Origin: Sialis fuliginosa
Taxonomy: Eukaryota; Arthropoda; Insecta; Megaloptera; Sialidae
Length of the DNA: 64,000 bases
Assembly (NCBI GenBank): GCA_961205875.1
Contig: OY540813.1
Location: 23,035,001 to 23,099,000, forward strand
Direction of reading: 5' to 3'
A program made the translations under genes and the position numbers. The notes under the pieces were generated by a model that was given only the letters and a program-made list of their open reading frames with translations, did no database searches and was not told the DNA's origin. Shown here one piece after another: positions 24,061 to 36,260 of the stretch. Each line of letters opens with the position of its first letter. Position 1 is the stretch's first letter.

Positions 24061-24954
24061 ATATTTTAAACGCTTTTAAACTACCGAATCGTACTAATAA
24101 TAATACACATTTTGATTAATATCACGTTAATTCACTCTAAATAGCACTGCAATTACAGCAGTACAAGTAAAACAATGGGATATTTATTTGGAGGGTCTCA
24201 AAGTACTTGTATAAGATAATAGCACGGTCACGTTTATGCACTGACAGTGAATACAATTGACAATGGCAGATTCTGTGCTGTTGCAAATTACTGACTCACG
24301 AGACGGTAATTAGCAATTATGTATACTGGTAATTTGTAGCAAATATTTGTTTATTTTTGCACTATTCAGATTTTAGATTATTAAATTTAAAATTACTATT
24401 GAATTTTTTTAAATGTTTTTTACAAAAAAATATATGAATAGATGATATGAAGTTTAGATAAGTCTCCTCTCGTCTCCTGTTTATAACTGAGAGACTAATA
24501 TCGATTTCGCATTTTATAACCAAAAGTCTTATCTCGGTTAAGTCTCGTCAAAATTTAAGCTGGTTTTGTCTCGCACACGAGAAAAGTGTCTAATTGTGTA
24601 ATTTTTTATTTTTTTTATATAAAAAATTCAATTCTAAGACGATGTTACTTAAAAATATATATTAATGATCAATTTTCCTTATTTTTTAAAACAATTGTAC
24701 AACCGAAAACAAGTGTTTTTTCGTATCCATTTTTGAATTTTTCGAATTATTTTTGAAACAATGCGTAAAAAATAGAAATAATCGATAAAAAAAATGTTTT
24801 TAATAGATCATTTAATAAAATATGTAGAGATTGTTATTTTCTATCATTTATGTTCTATTAACTTGTTTATGTCTTTTATTGGTAACAAGAAATATTTGTT
24901 TTTATAAGTAAATACACGTACACTGTTTATTTTCTATATTACGTGTATTAAAAG

Positions 24955-24972
24955 AGACCTATATAGGTCTCA
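24955..24972. repeat. Perfect 18-bp palindrome
   Basis: GAGACCTATATAGGTCTC is its own reverse complement, in AT-rich intergenic DNA. Confidence 0.6.
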
Positions 24973-25360
24973 AAAGATAAACTTATTATAAATAAATAAA
25001 AAATATTATGTATAAGAAAGTCCCATGGCACCCATGAAACCATTTTTGCATTATGTTAAAATATAAATAAATATAAATATTACTAATTATTTCTTCTTGA
25101 CTAGACTTAATTAAATAATTTTTCGGTCTCGTTTCGTCAAAAAAGCGGTATTGTATTTTCAAAATTTAATCATGTGGAATTTAACAAAGAAAATATTAAT
25201 ACTTATATAAAATTATGTTTTCGAAAATTAATTTAAAAATATTCAAAGGGAGTTATTGCACAAAAGTATTTATCATTAAGATTAATGATACGTTTTCTAG
25301 ATTTAATATGTGAAATCTTCGTATAATCCAGATTTAAAAGAATATTAGTAAAAGTCGATA

Positions 25361-25384
25361 AACATGGAACATATGTTCCATGTT
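25361..25384. repeat. Perfect 24-bp palindrome centred on CATATG
   Basis: The half-site AACATGGAACAT (25361-25372) is followed immediately by its reverse complement, ATGTTCCATGTT. No spacer is present. It could be a protein-binding dyad or the collapsed core of a foldback element. Confidence 0.6.
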
Positions 25385-26394
25385 ATGATTAAATATTTTT
25401 TTTGTTAAAAACGATAATTAGTAAATAATAGAATACTCTTTTCTTAGCAAATTTCTAATATACCTATCTACCTATATACTTTTTATTGTAAATATATTTG
25501 TAACTTATTATATATTTTAATTAATGTATACTAAATATATGTATAAATTTATAATTGTATAAAACATTTTTAAATTATGAAGACTAACCTGACAAGTTTT
25601 GTGACTTTACTAAAATAGAAAATAATAAAACTCTTTTAATGGTTCCAAGTCAAATTCTAAACTACTGGAAAACAGAGATACTTTGGTTTCTCTCATTAAA
25701 ACTAAAAAAGTAGATACCCCTTTACCAGAATTCTGGTATTATTAGACTCATGGTGAGTATTTTCTTCTGAAATCGAAACACAAGCCGCGTATTATTGTTT
25801 TTTTATAGTTAAGATGTATATTTTTAGTTTTAGTGAAATTCTTTACTATGACAAATTTCTAGTGATAAAAACCTAATATTAATGATACGTACCCATTTCT
25901 TTGCAAATAAAAAAAAATCGGAGCTGAATATCAATTAAAGAAATAAAAACAACAGGAAACGATATTTTAAAAATTTGAATATTATGTGGTGAAAACATAT
26001 CAAAATTTTTTAAATCAAACGTTATTGATATACATTATTGATATAATTTAAACACATGTCACCATTTTACTCCCATTTATGGGGGGGGGGGGGTAGCCTC
26101 GGGCTCCGGTTAACGCGGCGAGTTATCTAATCTTTTTTGGTCGTTGCTTAAAATTATCAAAAAATTAAACTAGCTTACAAAAAAAAACATAAGTTAAAAA
26201 TTTAATTTCTTAGCGCTACGGGCCCCATTATGCTCCCAATTTACGAAAAGTATAATAGTTTTAGAATTTGATAATTATATTTCAACTTAAAAAAAATCGA
26301 GAATTTTGATAAAAATAAGACTGGTATTTACTTTTCATCTTTGCAAATAAACTTGTTTTTTTAATCTAACGGAAATATAGAATCATAAAATATG

Positions 26395-26640
26395 AAACTA
26401 AATTACCAACGGCGCGTGCTCGCCATCTAGCCATAATAAACTGAATTAAAATGACACCACACACACATGTACGAAGTGTTCAGACGTCCTACACTCACGT
26501 GTACACCTTTAGAAAGATCCGCGAGCACTTTCACCGTCACTGCGACACAAGTCGCCGCCGTTGTCGCTCCAGGTGCGGCTACCGATCTCAATAACGTACG
26601 CACCATTACCGTATCAGATTTTGATAGAAATACATATTCT
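26395..26640. other. GC-rich island of unknown nature
   Basis: About 45-50% G+C with several CpGs (GGCGCGTGCTCGCC, GTCGCCGCCGTTGTCGC) in a region near 25%. Both strands are open here: a plus frame 26467-26718 and a minus frame 26729-26427. Neither has a recognised domain or a start in good context. It may be a first exon or promoter of a gene not otherwise visible, or a transposon fragment. Confidence 0.35.
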
Positions 26641-27860
26641 TCACTCTCAAATTGTCCGTCTTGTTTGTATTTATGTAGTCTAAATACTCTCATTATTATG
26701 TATAGCTGTAGTCTTTGATAAGTGTACATGTATTATGTGATCGTTATGTAATTTTTATTCTTCTCTTACTTCGTATTCTTCTTTGTCTGCTTTTTCTACA
26801 AATTCAACAAACGTGGAATTGCTTAATTAAATATACAAATATCTAAATTGTATTTGATTGATTTTTCTCTAAATATGTAGATAAACACTAATAAATTTCA
26901 GAACTTTGGTGAAATCAGAAAGTCTATATTCCCATAGATCTACATAAATGAATATATATTAAGTTATATTTATCAATGCGAATAGTTAAAAAAATATATC
27001 GATGCGATCGAATCCATATAAATTTTATGTAAAATATAAATTTGATATAGCAACTTTCCAAAAATATTTAAATATTGAAGAATATTAAAATCAATAAAAC
27101 AAATATTTCCAGCAGTAAATATTTTAGAAGCAAATCTTTAGAATATATTTTTTTTAATTTTGTTTATAATTTAGAAAATCAAATTCTATCATACCATATA
27201 TAATTCAGATAAATGTTTAACCAATTGTTTGTGTAGATATTAATTTATAATACCTACATAAATTAGATATGTATTGTAATCTTATTTGTTAATTTAATCA
27301 ATTCCATTTGTTATGTTATGTAGATACATATTACTTTCTCATAATCACACAAAGGAGATACAAGCATGTAAAACAAGATATACTGAAATTACAAATATAA
27401 TTCAACGAGGAGTACATTGGCCCACATTGCTCCGATTTCGATTTCTTTGTAATGATATGTGAAAGGAAGTAAGACTAACGCCCATCGGCAAAAAATAACC
27501 ACACCAAAAGAATTTCCTTTTCATCTCGATTTGTTTTGTTTTAAACGAGTTTCGGCTCGGTAGTTCAATGACAATAACCTACTTAAAGTGCAAACAAGTG
27601 TATCTCCATAGAAGTGTTCGAGTAATAATAATGACAAGAAACGGCTCGTCCAAACACCAGTGGCGGAACTACAAGTTTGCCCAAAAATAAACAAAACGAA
27701 CAGGTCCCACGGCTTCAAAATCAAATTATTTTCATTTGTATACAATTTTATTAGAAAACTGTAACTGTAAATTTTTCTTAATACGTGCCTGACCTTATAT
27801 ATTTGCGTGATAAAATACATTTCTTCTACAGACTTTTGTAACCGTTGTCCATATGAACTA

Positions 27861-28029
27861 AATTTCCAGGGCTGTTGTCCACATCGTATTTTCTTACTTT
27901 ACATTTAGATTCTCATGTCGGAGTCTTCTTCAGAAATGTTCCTGAAACACTTCTGAAGAAGATTCCGAGAAGAGAGTCGATACGTCAAGAAAGAAAATAC
28001 GACAACATGGACAACAACCTGGCAATTTT
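27861..28029. mobile_element. Foldback element (170 bp)
   Basis: The outer arms are AATTTCCAGG-GCTGTTGTCC-ACATCGTATTTTCTT and its inverted copy ending CAACCTGGCAATTTT. The inner arms are TCGGAGTCTTCTTCAGAA and TTCTGAAGAAGATTCCGA. The whole segment can fold into one long stem. No target-site duplication is evident. Confidence 0.65.
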
Positions 28030-28837
28030 GTTTATCTGATAAAATAGAACCTATAAGGCTTTATTTTAAGGTCATCAAAGTGACAAATACAAATTATTTA
28101 ATTTATTTAATAAATAAAAATTATTATATTTGTACTAGGGGGAATTCTATTTCATTAGAGAGGAAAAGCTCCATAGCATCCCTGCCCTAAATTTAACACT
28201 TGTTTTATTTTATATTCGAGTCTTTCAAAAATTAAAACTATTCACTTTAGAATTAGCCAAAGAATACATAAAATATATTTGGCTAGTTCTTAGCACTTAT
28301 TATTATTTGCATTTTGTTCTAAAAGTTAATCCTTTAGGGAATAAAAATAAAAATAAATAAACTGTTTATAAAATAAAATGTTTCAATAAATAGTCATTTT
28401 CTTTTGATCAAATAACCTTAAAGTTACACCACTGGCAATCAAATATGCAAAATATACTTACGTTTCTTTTATATTTATATTAATGCTCTTTGTATTGTCA
28501 CCTCAAAGTTCGTAGGTAGATAAATATATATAATATATGAATGATAAAATTATATACCATGCAAAAATCAAAATAAAACATATTAAAACTATGAATTATA
28601 TCCATATGAAACGAACGAATTTCTTTTATTGCTAATATATGTAAACACCGGAAATGGAAATCTACATTTTTAATGTTCTCTTTAAAAAGTATTTAACGTT
28701 TATAAATTAAGGTTATGAATTAATAATAACAAAGTTAAACGTGTATAACTGAAATTAAACACACAGGTATACTTATTGTTAATGTATAAATAAGTATAAA
28801 ATTATAGCTTAAATAAAATTTGTAACGCTAATTAGTT

Positions 28838-30181
28838 TATAGTCCAGTAAAGGAAGCATTTTGACAGGAAATTAAGAGGGCAAGCAATTTTATGATTGAT
28901 TCTTATAGATTTTGAACCGGAGAATTCGAAAAAAATAACCCGGACTAGCGAAAAGTGGTGCAACACCCTTAAAAATGAGGTTTAAGGGTGAAAACCCCAT
29001 TTCCAACCGTTTTTTCAATTTATCACAAAATCTAAAGCAATGATGGTATATTTTTATGGTTGATATATGCTCAGGATACTCAGACGAATCGATTGTGACC
29101 ATATATACTAAATTTGACCAAAAATTACCTCTTCCAAAGGGCTTAAAAGACGTAAAAATGCACTTACCCTTAAACATTAGCGATTTTCATTGGTTAAACT
29201 ACTAATATTTTTTTAAATTATGATTGGCCATTATTCTTTGGAACTTCAGGAATAATTTGAGCCTAGTTACGAGTCATTTGGATGATTTTAACAAAAGTTA
29301 TTAATTTTTAAACTATTTTTCCCGAAAAGATGCATTTTTACGTTTTTTAAACCCTTTGAAAGACGTAATGTTTGGCCAAATTTAGTATATGTGGTCACAA
29401 TCGATTCGTCTAAGTGTCCTGAATATATATCAATCATAAAAATACACCATCGTTGCTTTAGATTTTGTGATAATTTGTAAAAAAGGTTGGAAATGGGCTT
29501 TTCACCTTTAAACCCTATTTTAAGGGTGTTGCACCACTTTCCGCTAGTCCGGGTTATTTTTTTCGAATTCTTCGGTTCAAAATCTATAAGAATCAATTCG
29601 TTTCACTAAAAAATATTTAAGCCTGGTGTTTTTATTTAAATTTTAGTAAAAATGTAGTTTTTCAAAAAATTACGTTACTTACCCTTAAACATTGGCGATT
29701 TTTATTGGTTAAACGATTAATATTTTTTTAAATTATGGTTGGCTATTATTCTTTGGAACTTCAGGAACAATTTGACGCTAATTACGAGTCATTTGGATGA
29801 TTTTAACAAAAGTTATTAATTTTTAAACTATTTTTCCCGAAAAGATACATTTTTCTGTCTTTTAAGCCCTCTGAAAGAGGTAATTTTTGGTCAAATTTAG
29901 TATATGTAGTCACAATCGATTCGTCTGAGTGTCCTGAACATATACCAATGATAAAAATATACCATCGTCGCTTTAGATTTTGTGATAAATTGAAAAAACG
30001 GTTGGAAATGGGGTTTTCACCCTTAAACCCCATTTTTAAGGGTGTTGCACCACTTTTCGCTTGTCCGGGTTATTTTTTTCGAATTCTCCGGTTCAAAATC
30101 TATAAGAATCAATCATAAAATTGCTTGCCCTCTAAATTTCCCTTTTTCTCACTTTTCACTGCTTCCTTGACTGGGCTATTA
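28838..30181. mobile_element. Composite inverted/direct-repeat MITE (TAGTCCAGTAAAGGAAGC termini)
   Basis: The left end TATAGTCCAGTAAAGGAAGC and the right end GACTGGGCTATTA (with GCTTCCTTG inside) are inverted copies, extended by about 70 bp around GAGGGCAAGCAATTTTATGA. Inside, a 300-bp block occurs three times: inverted at 28880-29170, then direct at 29290-29600 and 29805-30130. A 110-bp spacer (29163-29290) is repeated at 29680-29800, so about 440 bp is tandemly duplicated. Open frames on the minus strand in each block are translations of the same repeat and have no recognised domain. TA at the ends fits a Tc1/mariner-like target. Confidence 0.75.
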
Positions 30182-31009
30182 ATAGTTTTAATTAATAACA
30201 TATACTCACAATACATTTTTATTCAAATATATACAGAGAAAAATTTCTTTAAATATCATAAAAAAAATATGCACTTAACGAAAAAGTTCGAGGGAGCTTT
30301 TAGTTCGATAAAAGTTAGAAAAAGTACCTATCTATATGTATTAAAAATCTATATTATTTATATAAAATAAACACAAAAAATGACATTTTAATAATTGCCG
30401 AAGCTTAAATTGTTTTGAAAAAAATATTTTATAGCTTATTTTATTCTGAAGATAATGCCGCTTAACCGATTAGTTTACTCTTTATACTTTTTAATATACA
30501 TATGACGTTTGCACTTGCTATATAGACCAATCAAATTAGATTTGGTATGGTAAATAAAATGGTTTAATAAAATATCAAAAATGCTAAGAAATACATTAAA
30601 AAAATAAAAACAAACAAAATTGAGTGCCGGTTATGCTTAAATCGTCGATGCAATTTTACAGATAAGAAAATTCCCTATAAGAATGTTACTCCGATTTATA
30701 ACTAAAACTAATAGTTCAGGAGTGAGAGTCGTTAAAAACTCGAGATCAAAATGTAGTTTTTTGAAAATGTCGCAATTTGCCTCGGTTTTCTATAAAATTT
30801 AATATCGGTATTCAACAGTTAATAAAAATATCCAAAAATTTCACGGTTTAACTAAATACTATTAGAAAGCTACTCTCGAGTTCAAAACTTATTTTTACTT
30901 TAAATTGTAGCTATAGGGGTTGTACAAAGAAATAATTTATTTTATTTTATTGCCTGTTTTGCATGTTAATTTTTCCATAATCTACATATTAATCGCCAAA
31001 TAAAAACAA

Positions 31010-31362
31010 AAATATTTATTACCTATAGGCATTTTTTAATTTGAATGGACTAATAATCCAAGAAAACTGTGATTTCGAGCTGAAAAATAATCCCTCATTT
31101 AATTAATTAAGTGTACTTCTAATTAAATTTTTATTTATGGAATGACCCGACACAGACTGTAATTCCAAAGTTCAATTCTTGGTTTATAGGTGTAAGTCGC
31201 ATATCGTGGGCTACAACCAGAAGTAAAAAAACACTTAATGTTTCCTATATATACTGTATATTTACTTTCAACAAATAAGGTTGCATAAAAAAATTACGTA
31301 TACTTTACTTGCGTCCCATCCGTAACTTCCCCAGATTTGTATAAGGTTTTAATACTATTCTT
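31010..31362. repeat. Dispersed repeat also found between the 23-kb direct repeats
   Basis: It matches 23488-23840 in order: TATTTATTACCTATAGG, TTTCGAGCTGAAAAA, TATTTATGGAATGACCCGAC, AAAGTTCAATTCTTGG, TATAGGTGTAAGTCGC, ACAACCAGAAGTAAAAAA and ATATTTACTTTCAACAAATA. It lacks the 205-bp flanking repeats seen there. Confidence 0.7.
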
Positions 31363-31385
31363 ATAATTTAAAAAATTTAATACCA

Positions 31386-31592
31386 TAGGGGGAGTTGGGG
31401 GTAGTTCATACATTTTTAATAAAATATAAATTTTCTGCATAAAAAAATAAAAAAGTTGTTTTCACTGGAAGTTTGATTCTTTGTACATAATATAACAACA
31501 TTATTTGAGAGAAATTGTCATATCTATGTATGAATATCATGTTTTGAAAAAAAATTTAAAACTATATTAAACCACCCCGACTCCGGGGACCC
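31386..31592. mobile_element. Small TIR element (GGAGTTGGGGGTAGTT)
   Basis: The left end GGGGGAGTTGGGGGTAGTTC is inverted at the right end (AAACCACCCCGACTCCGGGG) with a few mismatches. Related G-rich left ends followed by TTAGTTACATTTTTCAA occur at about 36199 and 52496. Confidence 0.5.
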
Positions 31593-34280
31593 TTGATACA
31601 CATGTCAAGGAGGAATAATACACATATAGAAAAGTAAGTTCGAAGCACAGTAACGTAATATACATATTAAATATAGTTTTAATATACATAGCTCATAACG
31701 AAAAATCTGATAATTAAAAAAAAAAAAAAATTAAACTTCATAATAAAAACAAATTATAAATATAGATTATGATGACTGAATAGTAAATATAATAATTTTA
31801 TTGAATTAGCCAATTAGCCAAATCATTTTGGACGATAATAAAAGACGTTGGTCGGTCATCCGATTAATACAAACGAGAAGATCGGATGGTTCCATCAGTA
31901 TTAAACATTCCCAAACCTCTCTGTTTTTATTGTTAAAACGCTCCCCGGATGAAAATTTTATAAAATTGTATATTTTGAAAAGATTGGAAATATAGAAATT
32001 CGAAATCAACATTACAGACAAATGTAAATGTTATACTTATAAAATAACACTAATCCATTCAAAATAACACAATTTGTTACTGTTTTTAAAATATTTTTGA
32101 CAACGTACCAGAATTACTTCCACGTATTGAAAATGAGAATTGGTGAAAATGACCATCAAGATGACAATTTAAAGATTTAAAACTGTTGATATGTTGTGGC
32201 GGGTGATTAGTACCATCTATTGGTGTTACACATATTTTCGTAATTACGTTAGTACACTTATTAATTCATCTATATGAACGCTCCCGGTGTATGTATCTCC
32301 CCCTATGTACTGTTAAGCTGAAAAAGGCAATATAATTTTAATTTGATACGAGAGTAGGTATTTACCAAAAAGTCTCCTTTATTTTAATATAAGCAGTTAT
32401 GCTGATAAACATATCACAATAAAAAAGTTTTACACTCCTCCCTCTCGCCCCTATAGGTTGAATTTCAGAAAATCTCGTTTAGTCGATGTTTACCTCATAA
32501 ATGGAAGACAATCAGTAAATTTCATGTTTCTAGGTCCAGGGGTTTGAGCTAGTGACAAAACGAATATTCGCATTCACAGAAAAAAATGCGAATGTTGCCT
32601 TATAAATGATGATGTTATAATGAATAAAAACAAAATGTTTTTAAACTATTTTATTTAATCATTATTTTAAAGAACTTTTTATATTTAAAACACAATATTA
32701 ACAGTTTCTTAAAATAACAATAAAAAAGATAAGGGGGGATTATCAAAAACAAACTAAAAAGAATGTCACCAGTGATAGTTGATAATGTAGTATGTAAATT
32801 AATATTTCTAAAATAGCAATGGCATGCACGTTCTTCGAACATGTGAATTTATACAACTGCTCTGAACTTGACCGCCAATGTCCATTTCTATACTAGTGAA
32901 AGTAGTTGGGCATTCCGTAAAAAATAATTATCTAACACAGAAGTATTCAAACATTTATATACTAATACTATAATTGTATTATATGTATAGGTTTGTTTCC
33001 AGATTCACGTCCGGTGACAAGGAGGACTAAGGGTAACAGCTATACACGATCCCAGACTTTGAAGGAACTCAGTTGATATAATGTAGATAATGAGATACAT
33101 GAAATCAAGTGTGACGTTGCATTGAAAAAACTGACGAAAGTAACGGATTCCAATATTTCTGTCGCAGGGCCGGCACAAAATAAATTATTTATTAATAATA
33201 TTAAATATGTAAATATGTTCTTCTGGTCGTATTATTACCTTTAAAAGATTCAGAAAAATTTGTCGAAAAGTCAGTGATGGAAGTATTTTCTTTAATTACA
33301 TATTTTTTAAATTTCTTATAAAAAACACCATTTCACTTTTATTGCAATAATACAAATTAGTGAAGGGAATATAAACTGAACGTAGAAATACCGACCTTTC
33401 TTTCATATTTATTCCGTATTCCAGTGATTATAAATTTATAGTTAATAATTTTTTCCACGTACAAAATAATTATAATATCTAAACGAGATAAATTAATGAG
33501 TTTGGTTCTTTCTTCGTTAGAAGTTATCTCAGAAAGTACTTAACCAATTTGGATAAGAAATTCACTAATGTATTCCTTATGTTTTCTCAATTTACAAAAT
33601 CTATGTATAAATACACTATCACAAAATATGATTGAGCAGTGAATAAATATGTTGCACAAGTCGGTAAAAAACAAATGGCGCATCACATAAAATATATCAT
33701 AATCATGTATTAACCAATTAGTTCTATATAAAAATCCACGACAGACCTTTTATCGAATATATAAAACGTGAGTGACGTTTTATTCACCAATTTCGTGTTA
33801 TTTCTCACCCTCACCAACGAAGTTTATTAATGAAATACTTATTGGAAATAGAAAAGATATTCAAGCAAATAAGCAGTATAGAAAAACATGGCGGAAGCTT
33901 GAGAAAAATTGATATATCAAATTATGTATGATATGGTTTGAGGACATTCCAATATTCACCCAGGCAGACAAGAGAATGTTATTTACGCTCTCTTATCCCG
34001 CTACCGTAGCCTCCTTCCACACAATATGAATAACAGTAAACATATGAATAATAATAGTAGACATTCACCTGGGTACAACTAGTAAATTATAAAGGTAATA
34101 ATATTATAGAAAACATTTTGGATTCACTGGTACACACATGCACGATCATCTCAAATGTAAGTGTAAATTATAAATCAGTGAAACTTGTAGTGGCAGATGA
34201 TGGACTCGCAGTGACCGCGGTAAAAATGCGGCGCTTTATGGAAACTAGGACAGCAAATGGGAAAAACTCTTGTTATCACT
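31593..34280. other. Intergenic DNA upstream of gene B
   Basis: AT-rich with a poly-A tract near 31718. A TATATAAAAC word lies at about 33756 with no gene behind it. No coding sequence, RNA gene or complete element was recognised. Confidence 0.5.
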
Positions 34281-34282
34281 AC

Positions 34283-34290
34283 TATATAAG
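34283..34290 (+). promoter_or_regulatory. TATA box of gene B
   Basis: TATATAAG, 149 bp before the last base of the gene B ATG. The start site is expected near 34313-34320. Confidence 0.6.
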
Positions 34291-34438
34291 ATTGGTCAAC
34301 TTTCATATCATGGTCATTTGTTAATTTGATCTTCGACTGGTTACGCGACCTTCGGTGTGCTTGTGTTAAATGGTTTTCTTATTTTAAGTGCTTTCAAGAA
34401 TTCTTAAATCTCACAGGAGTTGATCTTTTTTTACCACC

Positions 34439-35802
34439 ATGAAGTTGACGGTTAGTTCACTTTTAATTATTTTAAGTTTATGTAATACGTACTTAGTTGT
34501 TAACAAATTGACAGATTGTCGATTATTTTTAATGGTCAACATCTGCTTGACTAGTAGTTAACAACAATAACAATTTAAAATTTTGATACAGTGAGCAAGC
34601 TTAAAAAACCAGATAATTGTTTTAAAGCTATTTTTTAATTGTCAAACCCTACATTTAATAACGTATATTGATTAAGAATATACAATACTGCATTGTAAGA
34701 AAATTTTGAATTGTTACATACATCCTTATAATCCAAGAACAAAATGTGTTAAAATAAAATAAAAATATTTTCTGTCAGAATTTTAGGTTTTTTAACTTTT
34801 TATTTTTATTTACAGTTAGCGCTCTATGCGCTTCTACTAGTCACCGGTTGTTTAGCTGACAGACAACAACCCTCAAAAGAAGTGAAACCAAAACGTGGTA
34901 CCGATACTAAAGGAACCATCAACTCACTCCCCGAAACCGCACAAGAAAACGTAAAAAAGCAACCACACGAAGCTTTGTACATCACCACACCTCAACAAGC
35001 TGCCCAACATCAGATACCAGCAACCCAACAACAGCAGCAAGTTTACCACCCTCAGGTACTCCAATACCAAACCCAACAAGTCAACCCTCAACATGCTCAA
35101 GGCCATCTTCAGCAATATACAACAGTTCCTGTACAATACGTCCAGCGTCCTGTTGTAATTCCTCAACAACAACCCATGATGATCTTAGTTTCTCAAGCTG
35201 GCGGAGTTCCAAGTTACGTAAACGATCCTACTTTTGCTCAAGCGGCTCAGCAACTTGTCCAATATTACAATACTCATCCTCAAGCTAGATTGCAGTTGTT
35301 ACAGAATTATGAATCTAAATATGGACAAGTGCCCCACGTGTATCACAATCCTCAACAACAGCAAGTGCAGCAGCATCAACAACAGTTCCAACAATCTCGT
35401 CAGCTCTCCCAAGCTGCTGTAAATGCACATCAACATAATCAGGTTTATTCCACGTTGCCTCAAGTTAACTCTGTCCAACATATCCCACAACAACTTCAAC
35501 AACAAGTACCACAACATGTACAACAATTGCCGCAACAAGTACAGCAACATTTGTCCCCACAAGGGGTGAAGTATATCCCCTTTGACCCGAGTCTATATCA
35601 ATACCAAGGCCAAGCTGTTATAAATCCGTATTCTGGTATTTCTGGTGAAATCAAGAAAGATCCAAAAAGTGTTTCGCTGACTACACAAGATTATTCTCAA
35701 GGAAATTTTGATAAACAAGCAGCTCAGAGTCTTCAAAAACCTTCCTCTGTACCTCCTTATGCATTTGTTAGGCAGCCTTTTTATAGGGGTAGAGCACAAT
35801 AA
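34439..35802 (+). CDS. Gene B: secreted Gln-rich structural protein
   Basis: Two exons, 34439-34450 and 34816-35802, join in phase 0 to give 332 residues. The ATG has a good animal context (ACCACCATG). Exon 1 encodes only MKLT; with exon 2 it makes a clean signal peptide, MKLTLALYALLLVTGCLA, with cleavage expected before DRQQ. The mature chain is rich in Gln, Pro, His, Val and Tyr, with many QQ runs. Residues about 120-177 form the least repetitive part (VPSYVNDPTFAQAAQQLV, then YYNTHPQARLQLL and NYESKYGQVPHV) and may be a short helical domain. The C-terminal region has KYIPFDPSLYQYQGQ. No enzyme motif or mature-chain cysteine is seen. Polyglutamine content may draw misleading database names such as Mediator subunits; the signal peptide argues for secretion. 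A cuticle or extracellular-matrix role is inferred. Confidence 0.87.
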
Positions 35803-35883
35803 TTAAAAGTTATTATTTGTTTTTATTTTCGTTACTTTTTTATTTTGTTATATTTTTTTCTATTGTCCAAAGATGTCGTTGTA

Positions 35884-35889
35884 AATAAA
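35884..35889 (+). terminator. Poly(A) signal of gene B
   Basis: AATAAATAA about 80 bp after the stop codon, the first canonical hexamer. Confidence 0.55.
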
Positions 35890-36194
35890 TAACAATGACA
35901 TATTTAAGTTTTATTGAAATTGTTACATGATTTTAATTTATTTGTGATAATTTGATGTATTGTACTAGTTGTAATTTATAATTGTTTTCATTAAAAATAT
36001 ATACAAGTAAAATTGTTTTTAAATTATTTGTATGCGGGTAATATAGAAAGTAAGTATGTATTATTAATTTAATTTAACAATAATATTTTTCATTTATTAG
36101 AAAATATATATTTTCGAATAATTAAATGATTCCCCATTGTTCAATTAAAAGTCACAAACAATAAGTGCAAATATTAAGTTTTGTTAATTTAATT

Positions 36195-36260
36195 AAGAAG
36201 TGGGGGAGAGTTGGCTTAGTTACATTTTTCAATACATAGATTATTTTTGGGGTAATAACA
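36195..36260. repeat. G-rich repeat end related to 52490-52560
   Basis: TTAAGAAGTGGGGGAGAGTT followed by TTAGTTACATTTTTCAA matches TTAAGAAGCGGGTAGAATCG followed by TTAAGTTACATTTTTCAA at about 52490-52535. One end only; the element type is unknown. Confidence 0.45.

Larger units (their letters stand above)
24061..26390. other. Intergenic DNA without recognised genes
   Basis: AT-rich. It holds a cluster of GTCTCGTC/CGAGAC words at 24460-24600, the two palindromes listed separately, and a run of 13 G at 26081-26093. No credible coding sequence was seen. Confidence 0.5.

Noticed and set aside
27655..27680. CAGTGGCGGAACTAC, a hAT-like terminus
   Set aside because: No inverted partner or octamer duplication was found nearby.
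28890..30033. Three minus-strand frames encoding similar peptides
   Set aside because: They are translations of the same 300-bp block of a MITE in different copies; there is no domain, and each is cut off by the repeat border.
34924..35799. Minus and alternative plus frames over gene B
   Set aside because: Shadow frames of the Gln-rich exon (Leu/Cys-rich translations of CAA/CAG complements).
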